64,000 nucleotides of DNA, taken from positions 61,251,435 through 61,315,434 of the forward strand of contig NC_132904.1 in NCBI RefSeq assembly GCF_047675955.1, given 5' to 3'. The stretch comes from Chlorocebus sabaeus. Taxonomy: Eukaryota > Chordata > Mammalia > Primates > Cercopithecidae. The notes under the pieces are model-generated. The model was given only the letters and a program-made list of their open reading frames with translations. It had not been told where the DNA came from and made no database searches. Below, one piece after another: positions 48,852-60,374 of this stretch (within the stretch, counting starts at the first letter, position 1; each line of letters starts with the position of its first letter). The translations under genes were made by a program, and so were the position numbers.

Positions 48852-51447
48852 AAGAAGCGTTCTGAGAAACTGCTCTGTGTTCTGTTAATTCATCTCACAG
48901 AGTTACATCTTTCCCTTCAGGAAGCTTTTCTCTAAGGCTGTTCTTGTGGCATTGGCAAAGGGATATTTGGAAGCCCTTAGAGGGCTATGGTGAAAAAGGA
49001 AATATCTTCCGTTCAAAACTCGAAAGAAGCTTTCTGAGAAACTGCTCTGTGTTCTGTTAGTTCATCTCACAGAGTTACATCTTTCCCTTCAAGAAGCCTT
49101 TCGCTAAGGCTGTTCTTGTGGAATTGGCAAAGGGATATTTGGAAGCACATAGAGGGCTATGGTGAAAAAGCAAATATCTTACGGTCAAAACTAGAAAGAA
49201 GGATTCTGAGAAACTGCTCTGTGTTCTCTTAATTTATCTCACAGAGTTACATCTTTCCCTTCAAGAAGCCTTTCGCTAAGGCTGTTCTTGTGGAATTGGC
49301 AAAGGGATATTTGGAAGCCCATAGAGGGCTATGGTGAAAAAGGAAATATCTTCCGTTCAAAACTGGAAAGAAGCTTTCTGAGAAACTGCTCTGTGTTCTG
49401 TTAATTCATCTCCCAGAGTTACATCTTTCCCTTCAAGAAACCTTTCGCTAAGGCTGTGGTTCTGGAATTTGTAAAGGGATATTTGGAAACCCATAGAGGG
49501 CTATGGTGAAAAAGGAAATATCTTCCGTTCAAAACTGGAAAGAAGCTTTCTGAGAAACTGCTCTGTGTTCTGTTAATTCATCTCACAGAGTTACATCTTT
49601 CCCTTCAAGAAACCTTTCGCTAAGGCTGTTTTTCTGGAATTTGCAAAGGGATATTTGGAAGCCCATAGAGGGCTATGGTGAAAAAGGAAATATCTTCCGT
49701 TCAAAACTGGAAAGAAGCGTTCTGAGAAACTGCTCTGTGTTCTGTTAATTCATCTCACAGAGTTACATCTTTCCCTTGAAGAAGACTTTCGCTAAGGCTG
49801 TTCTTGTGGCATTGGCAAAGGGATATTTGGAAGCCCTTAGAGAGCTATGGTGAAAAAGGAAATATATTCCGTTCAAAACTGGAAAGAAGCTTTCTGAGAA
49901 ACTGCTCTGTGTTCTGTTAATTCATCTCACAGAGTTACATCTTTCCCTTCAAGAAGCCTTTTGATAAGACTGTTCTTGTGGAATTGGCAAAGGGATATTT
50001 GGAAGCACATAGACGGCTATGGTGAAAAAGGAAATATCTTACGGTCAAAACTGGAAAGAAGGTTTCTGAGAAACTGCTCTGTGTTCTGTTAATTCATCTC
50101 ACAGAGTTACATCTTTACCTTCAACAAGCCTTTCGCTAAGGCTGTTCTTGTGGAATTGGCAAAGGGATATTTGGAAGCCCATAGAGGGCTACGGTGAAAA
50201 AGGAAATATCTTCCGTTCAAAACTGGAAAGAAGCTTTCTGAGAAACTGCTCTGTGTTCTGTTAATTCATCTCACAGAGTTACATCTTTCCCTTCAAGAAG
50301 CCTTTCGCTAAGGCTGTTCTTGTGGAATTGGCAAAGGGATATTTGGAAGCCCATAGAGGTCTATGGTGAAAAAAGAAATATCTTCCGTTCAAAACTGGAA
50401 AGAAGCGTTCTGAGAAACTGCTGTGTGTTCTGTTAATTCATCTCACAGAGTTACATCTTTCCCTTCAAGAAGCCTTTCTCTAAGGCTGTTCTTGTGGAAT
50501 TGGCAAAGGGATATTTCAAAGCCCATAGAAGGCTATGGTGAAAAAGGAAATACCTTCCGTTCAAAACTGGAAAGAAGCCTTCTGTGAAACTGCTCTGTGT
50601 TCTGTTAATTCATCTCACAGAGTTACATCTTTCCCTTCAAGAAGCCTTTCGCTAAGGCTGTTCTTGTGGAATTGGCAAAGGGATATTTCGAAGCCCATAG
50701 AGGGCTATGGTGAAAAAGGAAATATCTTCCGTTCAAAACTGGAAAGAAGCTTTCTGAGAAACTGCTCTGTGTTCTGTTAGTTCATCTCACAGAGTTACAT
50801 CTTTCCCTTCAAGAAGCCTTGCACTAAGGCTGCTCTTGTGGAATTGGCAAAGTGATATTTGGAACCCCTAGAGGGCTATGGTGAAAAAGGAAATATCTTC
50901 CGTTCAAAACTGGAAAGACTGTTTCTGAGAAACTGCTCTGTGTTCTCTTAATTTATCTCACAGAGTTACATCTTTCCCTTCAAGAAGCCTTTCGCTAAGG
51001 CTGTTCTTGTAGAATTTGCAAAGGGATATTTGGAAGCCTATAGAGGTCTATGGGGAAAAAGGAAATATCTTCCGTTCAAAACTGGAAAGAAGCTTTCTGA
51101 GAAACTGCTCTGTGTTCTGTTAATTCATCTCACAGAGTTACATCTTTCCCTTCAAGAAGCCTTTCGCTAAGGCTGTTCTTGTGGAATTGGCAAAGGGATA
51201 TTTGGAAGCCCATAGAGGGCTATGGTGAAAAAAGAAATATCTTCCGTTCAAAACTGGAAAGACGCGTTCTGAGAAACTGCTCTGTGTTCTGTTAATTCAT
51301 CTCACAGAGTTACATCTTTCCCTTCAAGAAGCCTTTCGCTAAGGCTGTTCTTGTGGCATTGGCAAAGGGATATTTGGAAGCCCATAGAGGGCTATGGTGA
51401 AAAAGGAAATATCTTCTGTTCAAAACTGGAAAGAAGCTTTCTGAGAA

Positions 51448-53050
51448 TCTGCTCTGTGTTCTGTTAGTTCATCTCACAGAGTTACATCTTTCCCTTCAAG
51501 AAGCCTTTCCCTAAGACTGTACTTGTGGAATTGGCAAAGGGATATTTGGAAGCCCATAGAGGGCTATGGTGAAAAAGGAAATAATCTTACGGTCAAAACT
51601 GGAAAGAAGCTTTCTGTGAAAATGCTCTGTGTTCTCTTAATTTATCTCACAGAGTTACATCTTTCCCTTCAAGAAGCCTTTCGCTAAGGCTGTTCTTGTG
51701 GAATTGGCAAAGGGATATTTGGAAGCCCATAGAGGGCTATGGTGAAAAGGAAATATCTTCCGTTCAAAACTGGAAAGAAGTTTTCTGAGAAACTGCTCTG
51801 TGTTCTGTTAATTCATCTCACAGAGTTACATCTTTCCCTTCAAGAAGCCTTTCGCTAAGATTGTTCTTGTGGAATTGGCAAGGGCATATTTGGAAGCCCA
51901 TAGAAGGCTATGGTGAAAAAGGAAATATCTTCCGTTCAAAACTGGAAAGAAGCCTTCTGAGAAACTGCTCTGTGTTCTGTTAATTCATCTCACAGAGTTA
52001 CATCTTTACCTTCAACAAGCCTTTCGCTAAGGCTGTTCTTGTGGAATTGGCAATGGGATATTTGGAAGCCCATAGAAGGCTACGGTGAAAAAGGAAATAT
52101 CTTACGGTCAAAACTGGAAAGAAGCTTTCTGAGAAACTGCTCTGTGTTCTGTCAATTCTTCTCACAGAGTTACATCTTTCCCTTCAAGAAGCCTTTCGCT
52201 AAGGCTGTTCTTGTGTAATTGGCAAAGGGATATTTGGAAGCCCATAGAGGGCTATGGTGAAAAAGGAAATATCTTCCGTTCAAAACTGGAAAGAAGCGTT
52301 CTGAGAAACTGCTCTGTGTTCTGTTAATTCATCTCACAGAGTTACATCTTTCCCTTCAAGAAGCCTTTCGCTAAGGCTGTTCTTGTGGCATTGGCAAAGG
52401 GATATTTGGAATCCCATAGAGGGCTATGGTGAAAAAGGAAATATCTTCTGTTCAAAACTGGAAAAAAGCTTTCTGAGAATCTGCTCTGTGTTCTGTTAAT
52501 TCTTCTCACAGAGTTACATCTTTACCTTCAAGAAGCCTTTCGCTAAGGCTGTTCTTGTGGAATTGGCAAAGGGATATTTGGAAGCCCATAGAGGCCTATG
52601 TTGAAAAAGGAAATATCGTAAGTTCAAAACTGGAAAGAAGCGTTCTGAGAAACTGCTCTGTGTTCTGTTAATTCATCTCACGGAGTTATATCTTTCCCTT
52701 CAAGAAGCCTTATGCTAAGGCTGTTCTTTTGGCATTGGCAAAGGGATATTTGGAAGCCCATAGAGGGCTATGGTGAAAAAGGAAATATCTTCCGTTCAAA
52801 ACTGGAAAGAAGCTTTCTGAGAAACTGCTCTGTGTTCTGTTAGTTCATCTCACAGAGTTACATCTTTCCCTGCAAGAAGCCTTTCGCTAAGGCTGTTCTT
52901 GTGGAATTGGCAAAGGGATATTTGGAAGCCCATTGAGGGCTATGGTGAAAAAGGAAATATCTTCCGTTCACAACTGGAAAGAAGCGTTCTGAGAAACTGC
53001 TCTGTGTTCTGTTAATTCATCTCACAGAGTTACATCTTTCCCTTCAAGAA
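51448..53050 (+). repeat. Block H, copy 1 (10-monomer unit)
   Basis: tgtacttgtg at 51518 recurs at 53238, 1,720 bp or exactly 10 monomers away. Tags in order: ctaagactgtacttg, aaataatc, gtgaaaaggaaat, ggcaagggcat, caatgggatatt, gtgtaattggc, ggaatccc, cttctcac, atcgtaag, cttatgctaagg, ctgcaagaag, cccattgaggg and cgttcacaac. It resembles the shared end of blocks D and E. The G1 equivalent is 44741-46343. Confidence 0.8.
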
Positions 53051-53167
53051 GCCTTTCGCTAAGGCTGTTCTTGTGGAATTGGCAAAGGGATATTTGGAAG
53101 CCCATAGAGGGCTATGGTGAAAAAGGAAATATCTTCCGTTCAAAACTGGAAAGAAGCTTTCTGAGAA

Positions 53168-54769
53168 ACTGCTCTGTGTTCTGTTAGTTCATCTCACAGA
53201 GTTACATCTTTCCCTTCAAGAAGCCTTTCCCTAAGACTGTACTTGTGGAATTGGCAAAGGGATATTTGGAAGCCCATAGAGGGCTATGGTGAAAAAGGAA
53301 ATAATCTTACGGTCAAAACTGGAAAGAAGCTTTCTGTGAAACTGCTCTGTGTTCTCTTAATTTATCTCACAGAGTTACATCTTTCCCTTCAAGAATCCTT
53401 TCGCTAAGGCTGTTCTTGTGGAATTGGCAAAGGGATATTTGGAAGCCCATAGAGGGCTATGGTGAAAAGGAAATATCTTCCGTTCAAAACTGGAAAGAAG
53501 TTTTCTGAGAAACTTCTCTGTGTTCTGTTAATTCATCTGACAGAGTTACATCTTTCCCTTCAAGAAGCCTTTCGCTAAGATTGTTCTTGTGGAATTGGCA
53601 AGGGCATATTTGGAAGCCCATAGAAGGCTATGGTGAAAAAGGAAATATCTTCCGTTCAAAACTGGAAAGAAGCCTTCTGAGAAACTGCTCTGTGTTCTGT
53701 TAATTCATCTCACAGAGTTACATCTTTACCTTCAACAAGCCTTTCGCTAAGGCTGTACTTGTGGAATTGGCAATGGGATATTTGGAAGCCCATAGAAGGC
53801 TACGGTGAAAAAGGAAATATCTTACGGTCAAAACTGGAAAGAAGCTTTCTGAGAAACTGCTCTGTGTTCTGTTAATTCTTCTCACAGAGTTACATCTTTC
53901 CCTTCAAGAAGCCTTTCGCTAAGGCTGTTCTTGTGTAATTGGCAAAGGGATATTTGGAAGCCCATAGAGGGCTATGGTGAAAAAGGAAATATCTTCCGTT
54001 CAAAACTGGAAAGAAGCGTTCTGAGAAACTGCTCTGTGTTCTGTTAATTCATCTCACAGAGTTACATCTTTCCCTTCAAGAAGCCTTTCGCTAAGGCTGT
54101 TCTTGTGGCATTGGCAAAGGGATATTTGGAATCCCATAGAGGGCTATGGTGAAAAAGGAAATATCTTCTGTTCAAAACTGGAAAGAAGCTTTCTGAGAAA
54201 CTGCTCTGTGTTCTGTTAATTCTTCTCACAGAGTTACATCTTTACCTTCAAGAAGCCTTTCGCTAAGGCTGTTCTTGTGGAATTGGCAAAGGGATATTTG
54301 GAAGCCCATAGAGGCCTATGTTGAAAAAGGAAATATCGTAAGTTCAAAACTGGAAAGAAGCGTTCTGAGAAACTGCTCTGTGTTCTGTTAATTCATCTCA
54401 CAGAGTTATATCTTTCCCTTCAAGAAGCCTTATGCTAAGGCTGTTCTTTTGGCATTGGCAAAGGGATATTTGGAAGCCCATAGAGGGCTAAGGTGAAAAA
54501 GGAAATATCTTCCGTTCAAAACTGGAAAGAAGCTTTCTGAGAAACTGCTCTGTGTTCTGTTAGTTCATCTCACAGAGTTACATCTTTCCCTGCAAGAAGC
54601 CTTTCGCTAAGGCTGTTCTTGTGGAATTGGCAAAGGGATATTTGGAAGCCCATTGAGGGCTATGGTGAAAAAGGAAATATCTTCCGTTCACAACTGGAAA
54701 GAAGCGTTCTGAGAAACTGCTCTGTGTTCTGTTAATTCATCTCACAGAGTTACATCTTTCCCTTCAAGA
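53168..54769 (+). repeat. Block H, copy 2
   Basis: Partner of 51448-53050 with about ten single-base differences in 1.6 kb (roughly 99.4%), for example aacttctctg, ctgacagag, ggctgtacttg, gttaattctt and gctaaggtg. It ends where the sequence switches to gaaacctttcgctcagg and block E. Confidence 0.8.
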
Positions 54770-56060
54770 AACCTTTCGCTCAGGCTGTTGTTCTGGAATT
54801 TGCAAAGGGATATTTGGAAGCCCATAGAGGGCTATGGTGAAAAAGGAAATATCTTCCGTTCAAAACTGGAAAGAAGCTTTCTGAGAAACTGCTCTGTGTT
54901 CTGTTAATTCATCTCATAGAGTTACATCTTTCCCTCAAGAAGCCTTTCGCTAAGGCTGTTCTTGTGGAATTGGCAAAGGGATATTTGGAAGACCATAGAG
55001 GGCTATGGTGAAAAAGGAAATATCTTCCGTTCAAAACTGGAAAGAAGCGTTCTGAGAAACTGCTCTGTGTTCAGTTAATTCATCACACAGAGTTACATCT
55101 TTACCTTCAACAAGCCTTTCGCTAAGGCTGTTCTTGTGGAATTGGCAAAGGGATATTTGGAAGCCCATAGAGGGCTACGGTGAAAAAGGAAATATCTTCC
55201 GTTCAAAACTGGAAAGAAGCTTTCTGATAAACTGCTCTGTGTTCTGTTAATTCATCTCACAGAGTTACATCTTTCCCTTCAAGAAGCCTTTTGATAAGGC
55301 TGTTCTTGTGAAATTGGCAAAGGGATATTTGGAAGCCTATAGAGGGCTATAGTGAAAAAGGAAATATCTTGTGTTCAAAACTGGAAAGAAGCTTTGTGAG
55401 AAACTGCTCTGTGTTCTGTTAATTCTTCTCACAGAGTTACATCTTTCCCTTCAAGAAGCCTTTCGCTAAGGCTGTTCTTGTGGAATTGGCAAAGGGATAT
55501 TTGGAAGCCCATAGGGGGCTATGGTGAAAAAAGAAATATCTTCCGTTCAAAACTGGAAAGAAGCGTTCTGAGAAACTGCTCTGTGTTCTGTTAATTCATC
55601 TCACACAGTTACATCATTCCCTTCAAGAAGCATTGCGCTAAGGCTGTTCTTGTGGCATTGGAAAAGGAATATTTGGAAGCCCATAGAGGGCTATGGTGAA
55701 AAAGGAAATATCTTCCGTTCAAAACTGGAAAGAAGCTTTCTGAGAAACTGCTCTGTGTTCTGTTAGTTCATCTCACAGAGTTACATCTTTCCCTTCAAGA
55801 AGCCTTTCGCTAAGGCTGTTCTTGTGGAATTGGCAAAGGGATATTTGGAAGCCCATAGAAGGCTATGGTGAAAAAGGAAATATCTTCCGTTGAAAACTGG
55901 AAAGAAGCCTTCTGAGAAACTGCTCTGTGTTCAGTTAATTAATCTCACAGAGTTACATCTTTACCTTCAACAAGCCTTTCGCTAAGGCTGTTCTTGTGGA
56001 ATTGGCAAAGGGATATTTGGAAGCCCATAGAAGTCTACGGTGAAAAAGGAAATATCTTAC
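54770..56060 (+). repeat. Block E, copy 5 (fragment)
   Basis: Tags tttccctcaag, ggaagaccatag, catcacacag, gtgaaattggc, cttgtgttc, cataggggg, cacacagttacatcattcc, gcattgcgc, ggaatatttgg, ccgttgaaaac and taattaatc. The change acatcattcc is otherwise seen only in copy 1 (about 19850), 35.8 kb away. Near 56030 it turns into agaagtctacgg monomers like those of F0. Confidence 0.75.
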
Positions 56061-56572
56061 GGTCAAAACTGGAAAGAAGCTTTCTGAGAAACTGCTCTGT
56101 GTTCTGTTAATTCATCTCACAGAGTTACATCTTTTCCTTCAAGAAGCCTTTCGCTAAGGCTGTTCTTGTGGAATTGGCAAAGGGATATTAGGTAGCCCAT
56201 AGAGGGCTATGGTGAAAAAGGAATTATCTTCCGTTCAAAACTGGAAAGAAGCTTTCTGAGAAACTGCTCTGTGTTCTGTTAATTCATCTCTCAGAGTTAC
56301 ATCTTTCCCTTCAAGAAGCCTTTCGCTGAGGCTGTTCTTGTGGCATTGGCAAAGGGATATTTGGAAGCCCATAGAGGGCTATGGTGAAAAAGGAAATATC
56401 TTCCGTTCAAAACTGGAAAGAAGCTTTCTGAGAAACTGCTCTGTGTTCTGTTAATTCTTCTCACAGAGTTACATTTTTCCCTTCAAGAAGCCTTTCGCTA
56501 AGGCTGTTCTTGTGGAATTGGCAAAGGGATATTTGGAAGCCCATAGAGGGCTATGGTGAAAAAGGAAATATC

Positions 56573-56589
56573 TTTCGTTCAAAACTGGA
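56573..56589 (+). promoter_or_regulatory. CENP-B-box-like motif, third K-type pair
   Basis: Same motif between an acattttt monomer and a ttatatcttacac monomer with cttacgataagg. Confidence 0.4.
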
Positions 56590-57259
56590 AAGAAGCGTTC
56601 TGAGAAACTGCTCTGTGTTCTGTTAATTCATCTCACAGAGTTATATCTTACACTTCAAGAAGCCTTACGATAAGGCTGTTCTTTTGGCATTGGCAAAGGG
56701 ATATTTGGAAGCCCATAGAGGGCTATGGTGAAAAAGGAAATATCTTCCGTTCAAAACTGGAAACAAGCTTTCTGAGAAACTGCTCTGTGTTCTGTTAGTT
56801 CATCTCACACAGTTACATCTTTCCCTTCAAGAAGCCTTTCGCTAAGACTGTTCTTGTGGAATTGGCAAAGGGATATTTGGAAGCACATAGAGGGCTATGG
56901 TGAAAAAGGAAATATCTTACGGACAAAACTAGAAACAAGGTTTCTGAGAAACTGCTCTGTGTTCTCTTAATTTATCTCACAGAGTTACATCTTTCCCTTC
57001 AAGAAGCCTTTCGCTAAGGCTGTTCTTGTGGCATTGGCAAAGGGATATTTGGAAGCCCATAGAGGGCTATGGTGAAAAAGGAAATATCTTCCGTTCAAAA
57101 CTGGAAAGAACCTTTCTGAGAAACTGCTCTGTGTTCTGTTAATTCTTCTCACAGAGTTACATTTTTCCATTCAAGAAGCCTTTCGCTAAGGCTGTTCTTG
57201 TGGAATTGGCAAAGGGATATTTGGAAGCCCATAGAGGGCTATGGTGAAAAAGAAATATC

Positions 57260-57276
57260 TTTCGTTCAAAACTGGA
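57260..57276 (+). promoter_or_regulatory. CENP-B-box-like motif, fourth K-type pair
   Basis: Same motif in a 171-bp monomer: one base is missing just upstream, where the sequence reads gtgaaaaagaaat. It lies 687 bp after the previous site, about four monomers. Confidence 0.4.
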
Positions 57277-57321
57277 AAGAAGCGTTCTGAGAAACTGCTC
57301 TGTGTTCTGTTAATTCATCTC

Positions 57322-58656
57322 ACAGAGTTATATCTTACCCTTCAAGAAGCCTTACGATAAGGCTGTTCTTTTGGCATTGGCAAAGGGATATTTGGAAGCC
57401 CATAGAGGTCTACGGTGAAAAAAGAAATATCTTCCGTTCAAAACAGGAAAGAAGCGTTCGGAGAAACTGCTCTGTGTTCTGTTAATTCATCTCACAGAGT
57501 TACATCTTTCCCTTCAAGAAGACTTTCGCTAAGGCTGTTCTTGTGGAATTGGAAAAGGGATATTTGGAAGCCCATAGAAGGCTATGGTGAAAAAGAAATA
57601 CCTTCTGTTCAAAACTGGAAAGAAGCCTTCTGTGAAACTGCTCTGTGTTCTGTTAATTCATCTCACAGAGTTACATCTTTACCTTCAACAAGCCTTTCCC
57701 TAAGGCTGTTCTTGTGGAATTGGCAAAGGGATATTTGGAAGCCCATAGAGGGCTATGGTGAAAAAGGAAATATCTTCCGTTCAAAACTGGAAAGAAGCTT
57801 TTAGAGAATCTGCTCTGTGTTCTGTTAGTTCATCTCACAGAGTTACATCTTTCCCTTCAAGAAGCCTTGCACTAAGGCTGTTCTTGTGGAATTGGCAAAG
57901 GGATATTTGGAACCCCTAGAGGGCTATGGTGAAAAAGGAAATATCTTCCGTTCAAAACTGGAAAGACGGTTTCTGAGAAACTGCTCTGTGTTCTCTTAAT
58001 TTATCTCACAGAGTTACATCTTTCCCTTCAAGAAGCCTCTCGCTAAGGCTGTTCTTGTGGAATTTGCAAAGGGATATTTGGAAGCCTATAGAGGTCTATG
58101 GGGAAAAAGGAAATATCTTCCGTTCAAAACTGGAAAGAAGCTTTCTGAGAAACTGCTCTGTGTTCTGTTAATTCATCTCACAGAGTTACATCTTTCCCTT
58201 CAAGAAGCCTTTCGCTAAGGCTGTTCTTGTGGAATTGGCAAAGGGATATTTTGAAGCCCCTACAGGGCTATGGTGAAAAAGGAAATATCTTCCGTTCACA
58301 ACTGGAAAGAAGCGTTCTGAGAAACTGCTCTGTGTTCTGTTAATTCATCTCACAAAGTTACATCTTTACCTTCAAGAAGTCTTTCGCTAAGGCTGTTCTT
58401 GTGGCATTGGCAAAGTTATATTTGGGAGCCCATAGAGGGCTACGGTGAAAAAGGAAATCTCTTCCGTTCAAAACTGGAAAGAAGCTTTCTGAGAAACTGC
58501 TCTGTGTTCTGTTAATTCATCTCACAGAGTTACATCTTTCCCTTCAAGAAGCCTTTTGATAAGGCTGTTCTTGTGGAATTGGCAAAGGGATATTTGGAGG
58601 CCCATAGAGGGCTATAGTGAAAAAGGAAATATCTTCTGTTCAAAACTGGAAAGAAG
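57322..58656 (+). repeat. Block J, copy 1 (10-monomer duplication)
   Basis: tcttaccc at 57333 recurs at 59051, and gaaatacc recurs at the same offset of 1,718 bp: 10 monomers less two one-base deletions (gtgaaaaagaaat and gaacccctag). The block is the L order preceded by a K monomer. Differences from copy 2 include cgttcggag, tacagggct and cacaaagtt. Confidence 0.85.
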
Positions 58657-59040
58657 CTTTCGGAGAAACTGCTCTGTGTTCTGTTAATTCATCTCACAGA
58701 GTTACATCTTTCCCTTCAAGAAGTCTTTCGCTAAGGCTGTTCTTGTGGAATTGGCAAAGGGAGATTTGGAAGCCCATAGAGGACTATGGTGAAAAAAGAA
58801 ATATCTTCCGTTCAAAACTGGAAAGAAGCGTTCTGAGAAACTGCTCTGTGTTCTGTTAATTCATCTCACAGAGTTACATCTTTCCCTTCAAGAAGCCTTA
58901 CGATAAGGCTGTTCTTTTGGCATTGGCAAAGGGATATTTGGAAGCCCATAGAGGTCTACGGTGAAAAAAGAAATATCTTCCGTTCAAAACAGGAAAGAAG
59001 CGTTCTGAGAAACTGCTCTGTGTTCTGTTAATTCATCTCA
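58656..59040 (+). repeat. Two monomers between J copies, including a K/L hybrid
   Basis: A gagatttgg monomer is followed by one with cttacgataagg, gaggtctacgg and aaaacagg at 58900-59000. The next monomer (59068-59170) repeats those tags almost exactly, so a single monomer has been doubled at the join of the J copies. Confidence 0.75.
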
Positions 59041-60374
59041 CAGAGTTATATCTTACCCTTCAAGAAGCCTTACGATAAGGCTGTTCTTTTGGCATTGGCA
59101 AAGGGATATTTGGAAGCCCATAGAGGTCTACGGTGAAAAAAGAAATATCTTCCGTTCAAAACAGGAAAGAAGCGTTCTGAGAAACTGCTCTGTGTTCTGT
59201 TAATTCATCTCACAGAGTTACATCTTTCCCTTCAAGAAGACTTTCGCTAAGGCTGTTCTTGTGGAATTGGAAAAGGGATATTTGGAAGCCCATAGAAGGC
59301 TATGGTGAAAAAGAAATACCTTCTGTTCAAAACTGGAAAGAAGCCTTCTGTGAAACTGCTCTGTGTTCTGTTAATTCATCTCACAGAGTTACATCTTTAC
59401 CTTCAACAAGCCTTTCCCTAAGGCTGTTCTTGTGGAATTGGCAAAGGGATATTTGGAAGCCCATAGAGGGCTATGGTGAAAAAGGAAATATCTTCCGTTC
59501 AAAACTGGAAAGAAGCTTTTAGAGAATCTGCTCTGTGTTCTGTTAGTTCATCTCACAGAGTTACATCTTTCCCTTCAAGAAGCCTTGCACTAAGGCTGTT
59601 CTTGTGGAATTGGCAAAGGGATATTTGGAACCCCTAGAGGGCTATGGTGAAAAAGGAAATATCTTCCGTTCAAAACTGGAAAGACGGTTTCTGAGAAACT
59701 GCTCTGTGTTCTCTTAATTTATCTCACAGAGTTACATCTTTCCCTTCAAGAAGCCTCTCGCTAAGGCTGTTCTTGTGGAATTTGCAAAGGGATATTTGGA
59801 AGCCTATAGAGGTCTATGGGGAAAAAGGAAATATCTTCCGTTCAAAACTGGAAAGAAGCTTTCTGAGAAACTGCTCTGTGTTCTGTTAATTCATCTCACA
59901 GAGTTACATCTTTCCCTTCAAGAAGCCTTTCGCTAAGGCTGTTCTTGTGGAATTGGCAAAGGGATATTTTGAAGCCCCTAGAGGGCTATGGTGAAAAAGG
60001 AAATATCTTCCGTTCACAACTGGAAAGAAGCGTTCTGAGAAACTGCTCTGTGTTCTGTTAATTCATCTCACAGAGTTACATCTTTACCTTCAAGAAGTCT
60101 TTCGCTAAGGCTGTTCTTGTGGCATTGGCAAAGTTATATTTGGGAGCCCATAGAGGGCTACGGTGAAAAAGGAAATCTCTTCCGTTCAAAACTGGAAAGA
60201 AGCTTTCTGAGAAACTGCTCTGTGTTCTGTTAATTCATCTCACAGAGTTACATCTTTCCCTTCAAGAAGCCTTTTGATAAGGCTGTTCTTGTGGAATTGG
60301 CAAAGGGATATTTGGAGGCCCATAGAGGGCTATAGTGAAAAAGGAAATATCTTCTGTTCAAAACTGGAAAGAAG
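59040..60374 (+). repeat. Block J, copy 2
   Basis: Partner of 57322-58656. The copies part near 60374, where this one continues with gcgttctgag and gcattgg into block K, and copy 1 reads gctttcggag. Confidence 0.85.

Larger units (their letters stand above)
46875..53581 (+). repeat. Duplication G, copy 2 (39 monomers, 6,707 bp)
   Basis: Partner of 40168-46874. Differences from copy 1 include gcttttctc at 47030, cttcagaac at 47466, an EcoRI site at 48370, cccatag at 50178 (copy 1 cccttag), cttctgttc at 51413, and tttacc and aggccta at 52520-52590. It carries its own block A (about 48890-51200). Confidence 0.9.
56060..57320 (+). repeat. F0-like monomers and two K-type pairs
   Basis: About seven monomers: gatattaggtagcc, tctctcagag, then acattttt/ctttcgttc/ttatatcttacac, gaagcacatag with acggacaaaactag, and a second acattttt monomer with ttccattcaag. 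No non-satellite sequence. The order matches 32900-33600 and 35340-36000 in part. Confidence 0.65.

Noticed and set aside
40168..53581. The 6.7-kb duplication as a pure assembly artefact
   Set aside because: Not excluded, but the copies differ at scattered single bases, including an EcoRI site, and the junction shows a switch between two diagnostic bases. This fits real sequence better than a collapsed or doubled contig.
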